This document shows, piece after piece, positions 49,271 to 50,520 of a stretch of 50,520 nucleotides of DNA. The notes beneath the pieces were generated by a model, which was given only the letters and a program-made list of their open reading frames with translations, did not search any database and was not told where the DNA came from. The stretch spans positions 1-50,520 of the forward strand of contig DYEI01000541.1 of assembly GCA_020725765.1 (NCBI GenBank). The letters run 5' to 3'. A program made the position numbers and the translations under genes. The DNA is from Anaerolinea sp. (lineage in GTDB: Bacteria > Chloroflexota > Anaerolineae > SpSt-313). Position 1 is the stretch's first letter; every line of letters begins with the position of its first letter.

Positions 49271-50272
49271 GTGAAGCGACGACTCTTCCTCGGCATCGAT
49301 GCGGGAGCCACCAAGACGCATGCACTCATTGCCGACGAGCAGGGCCATGCCTGGGGCGCCGGCCAGTCCGGGTCCGGCAACTGGGAAGGAGTTGGCCTCG
49401 AAGGGGCCTATCGGGTGTATGCTGAGGCCACCAATCAGGCGCTGGCTGCCGCCGGTCTGGCGGTGACCGACCTGTGCGGCGCCGGCTATGCGCTGGCGGG
49501 GCTGGACTTTCCCAGCGACGAGCCGCGCCTCGACTCGGTCGTCGAGCGGCTTGGGGTGCCGGGCCCGCGGGTACTGGTGAACGACACCTACGGGGCGCTG
49601 CGGGCGGGCGCCCGCGCGGGCTATGGCGTGGTGGTGATCGCGGGCACCGGCACGACGGTGGCCGGGGTCAGCCGCGACGGTCGCCGCTTCCGAACCTTTG
49701 GGGAAGGTCCGATGCTCGGCGACATCGGCGGCGCCGGCGACATCGTCATGCTGGCGGTGCGGGCGATCGCCACCGCCTACACCGGTCGGGGGCGGCCAAC
49801 GGCGCTCACGGACCGCTTTCTGGCGATGTATGGCTTCCGCGACCCTCTCGAGCTCATCGAGGGCCTCTGCCGCCATCAGATCGACCCTCCGCGGGCCGAG
49901 CATGCGCCCCTGGTCTTCGAGGTGGCCGAGGAAGGGGACGAGGTCGCCCGCGGCATCATCCGCTTCGCGGGCAGCGAGCTGGGTGCCAACGCCGCCAGCG
50001 TGGCGCGCAAGCTCGGCCTCGCCGATGAGGCGTTCGACCTCGTCCTGGCGGGCGGTGTGTTCCGGTCGCGGAGCGAGCTCCTCATCGGTGCACTCGAGGA
50101 AAAGGTCCGGGCTGTGGCTCCGCGCGCGCAGACGGTGCTGCTGGAGACGCTTCCTGTTGTCGGCAGCGTGTTGCTGGCGATGGAGGCTGCCGGGGTGCAG
50201 GTGGCGCCCGAGGCCCGGGAACGGCTCAGCCGAGAGGCGCGCGAGCTCCTCGGCGAAAGGAGGGAGGGCTAG
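49271..50272 (+). CDS. BadF/BadG/BcrA/BcrD ATPase family kinase (N-acetylglucosamine kinase-like)
   Basis: 333 residues from the GTG with GGGAG 9 bases upstream; the track starts 48 codons earlier. Actin-like ATPase fold: phosphate-1 loop FLGIDAGATKTHALIADEQG, then SGSGNWEGVGLEGAYRVYAE, AGYALAGLDFPSDE, phosphate-2 region VVVIAGTGTTVAGVSRDGRR, GEGPMLGDIGGAGDIVMLAV, and adenosine motif DLVLAGGVFRSRSELLIGAL. The GSGN and LGDIGG features fit N-acetylglucosamine/glucosamine kinases rather than benzoyl-CoA reductase activators, which need an iron-sulfur cluster Cys pair not seen here. It likely phosphorylates an imported amino sugar or related hexose. It is intact amid damaged neighbours. Confidence 0.85.
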   Translation: MKRRLFLGIDAGATKTHALIADEQGHAWGAGQSGSGNWEGVGLEGAYRVYAEATNQALAAAGLAVTDLCGAGYALAGLDFPSDEPRLDSVVERLGVPGPRVLVNDTYGALRAGARAGYGVVVIAGTGTTVAGVSRDGRRFRTFGEGPMLGDIGGAGDIVMLAVRAIATAYTGRGRPTALTDRFLAMYGFRDPLELIEGLCRHQIDPPRAEHAPLVFEVAEEGDEVARGIIRFAGSELGANAASVARKLGLADEAFDLVLAGGVFRSRSELLIGALEEKVRAVAPRAQTVLLETLPVVGSVLLAMEAAGVQVAPEARERLSREARELLGERREG

Positions 50273-50463
50273 CCCCCGGTAGCAGGGGCCCGCCGGTGCC
50301 CGGCGCCAGCGGACATCCGGAGCGCGCAGTTGAGTATTGGGGCAGTTGGCACTCTGCCAGGCGTCACCGCCCCCTCGCCGGTCCCCTCTTCAAGGGCGGA
50401 CAGCCCTCTTTGGTCGCAGGGCGAGGGCATGGCCCATCGAGGGCCCCCCACCCCTGGGGCATT

Positions 50464-50492
50464 CCCCGCTTTGCCCAGCAGACAAAGCGGGG
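50464..50492. terminator. Stem-loop past the kinase gene
   Basis: CCCCGCTTTG and CAAAGCGGGG form a 10-bp perfect stem with a 9-base loop about 190 bases past the stop. No T-run follows. It may be a terminator or the edge of another repeat. The rest of 50273-50520 is GC-rich without a gene. Confidence 0.4.
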
Positions 50493-50520
50493 TTAAGCCC
50501 CTGACCCCGCCCCCGCGCCG

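Noticed and set aside
48732-49274. 180-aa plus-strand ORF
   Set aside because: Composition is unlike a protein, it crosses the MITE-like element, and the minus strand holds a recognisable propeller fragment.
1-50520. CRISPR arrays, rRNA, integrase or transposase genes
   Set aside because: No regularly spaced direct repeats, no rRNA-like sequence and no recognisable recombinase ORF were found.

Overview
High-GC bacterial DNA, with dense protein coding, Shine-Dalgarno-led starts and frequent GTG starts. The combination of Flp/TadE-type pilus proteins, Tat/lipobox-type ABC binding proteins, many MalF/MalG-type sugar importers without their own ATPase, and hybrid histidine kinases with a multi-pass membrane N-terminus suggests a Chloroflexota bacterium, perhaps of the Anaerolineae/Caldilineae type. 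That assignment is inferred from gene content only; there is no rRNA or tRNA in the window to test it.

Layout. (1) 1-5.2 kb: a minus-strand pilus locus (DPDFWWH-type membrane protein, two tandem Flp pilins, two TadE-like pseudopilins, one TadG-like protein). It is flanked by very long perfect palindromes and by three copies of a dispersed repeat. (2) 5.3-7.5 kb: a LysM protein with a Cys-Pro-Val tail, and a lone L-rhamnose isomerase behind a near-consensus promoter. (3) 7.75-14.4 kb: a phosphate regulon, phoB-phoR then pstS-pstC-pstA-pstB, ending in a thioredoxin-type arsenate reductase gene that overlaps pstB. A triple 11-bp repeat before pstS looks like a Pho box, and phoU is absent. (4) 14.5-30.7 kb: first carbohydrate locus. 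A minus operon (URO-D-like protein, sugar-binding protein, two permeases, YVTN propeller, GH127-like enzyme) is divergent from a regulator (HTH, ATPase-like, receiver). That regulator converges on, and overlaps, a hybrid histidine kinase gene, which in turn is divergent from a plus-strand group (second GH127-like enzyme, orphan sugar-binding protein, MttB-like methyltransferase). (5) 30.75-42.7 kb: second carbohydrate locus with the same logic. A minus operon (binding protein, two permeases, MtaA-like URO-D protein, sugar epimerase, Gfo/Idh/MocA dehydrogenase, propeller protein, ICMT-like protein) is divergent from a paralogous regulator, which again converges on and overlaps a paralogous hybrid kinase. 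(6) 43-44.6 kb: an SDH-type serine protease and a rhomboid protease. (7) 44.6-50.5 kb: a worn region with a SnoaL-like gene, a frameshifted DUF2254 gene, a probably truncated hypothetical gene, a decayed propeller fragment, a MITE-like element and an intact BadF/BcrA-type sugar kinase.

How the parts work together. The two carbohydrate loci look like duplicated, self-regulated importer modules. The kinase has only membrane helices as its input region, so it may read the state of the membrane or of the transporter. It would signal to a regulator whose HTH is N-terminal and whose receiver is C-terminal, and that regulator sits divergent to the importer operon. URO-D/MtaA-like and MttB-like proteins inside sugar-import loci hint at cobamide-linked demethylation of a methylated substrate, but no corrinoid protein is present, so this remains a hypothesis. 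The duplicated module (20.9-25.7 and 37.7-42.7 kb) is the best candidate in the window for an undescribed system.
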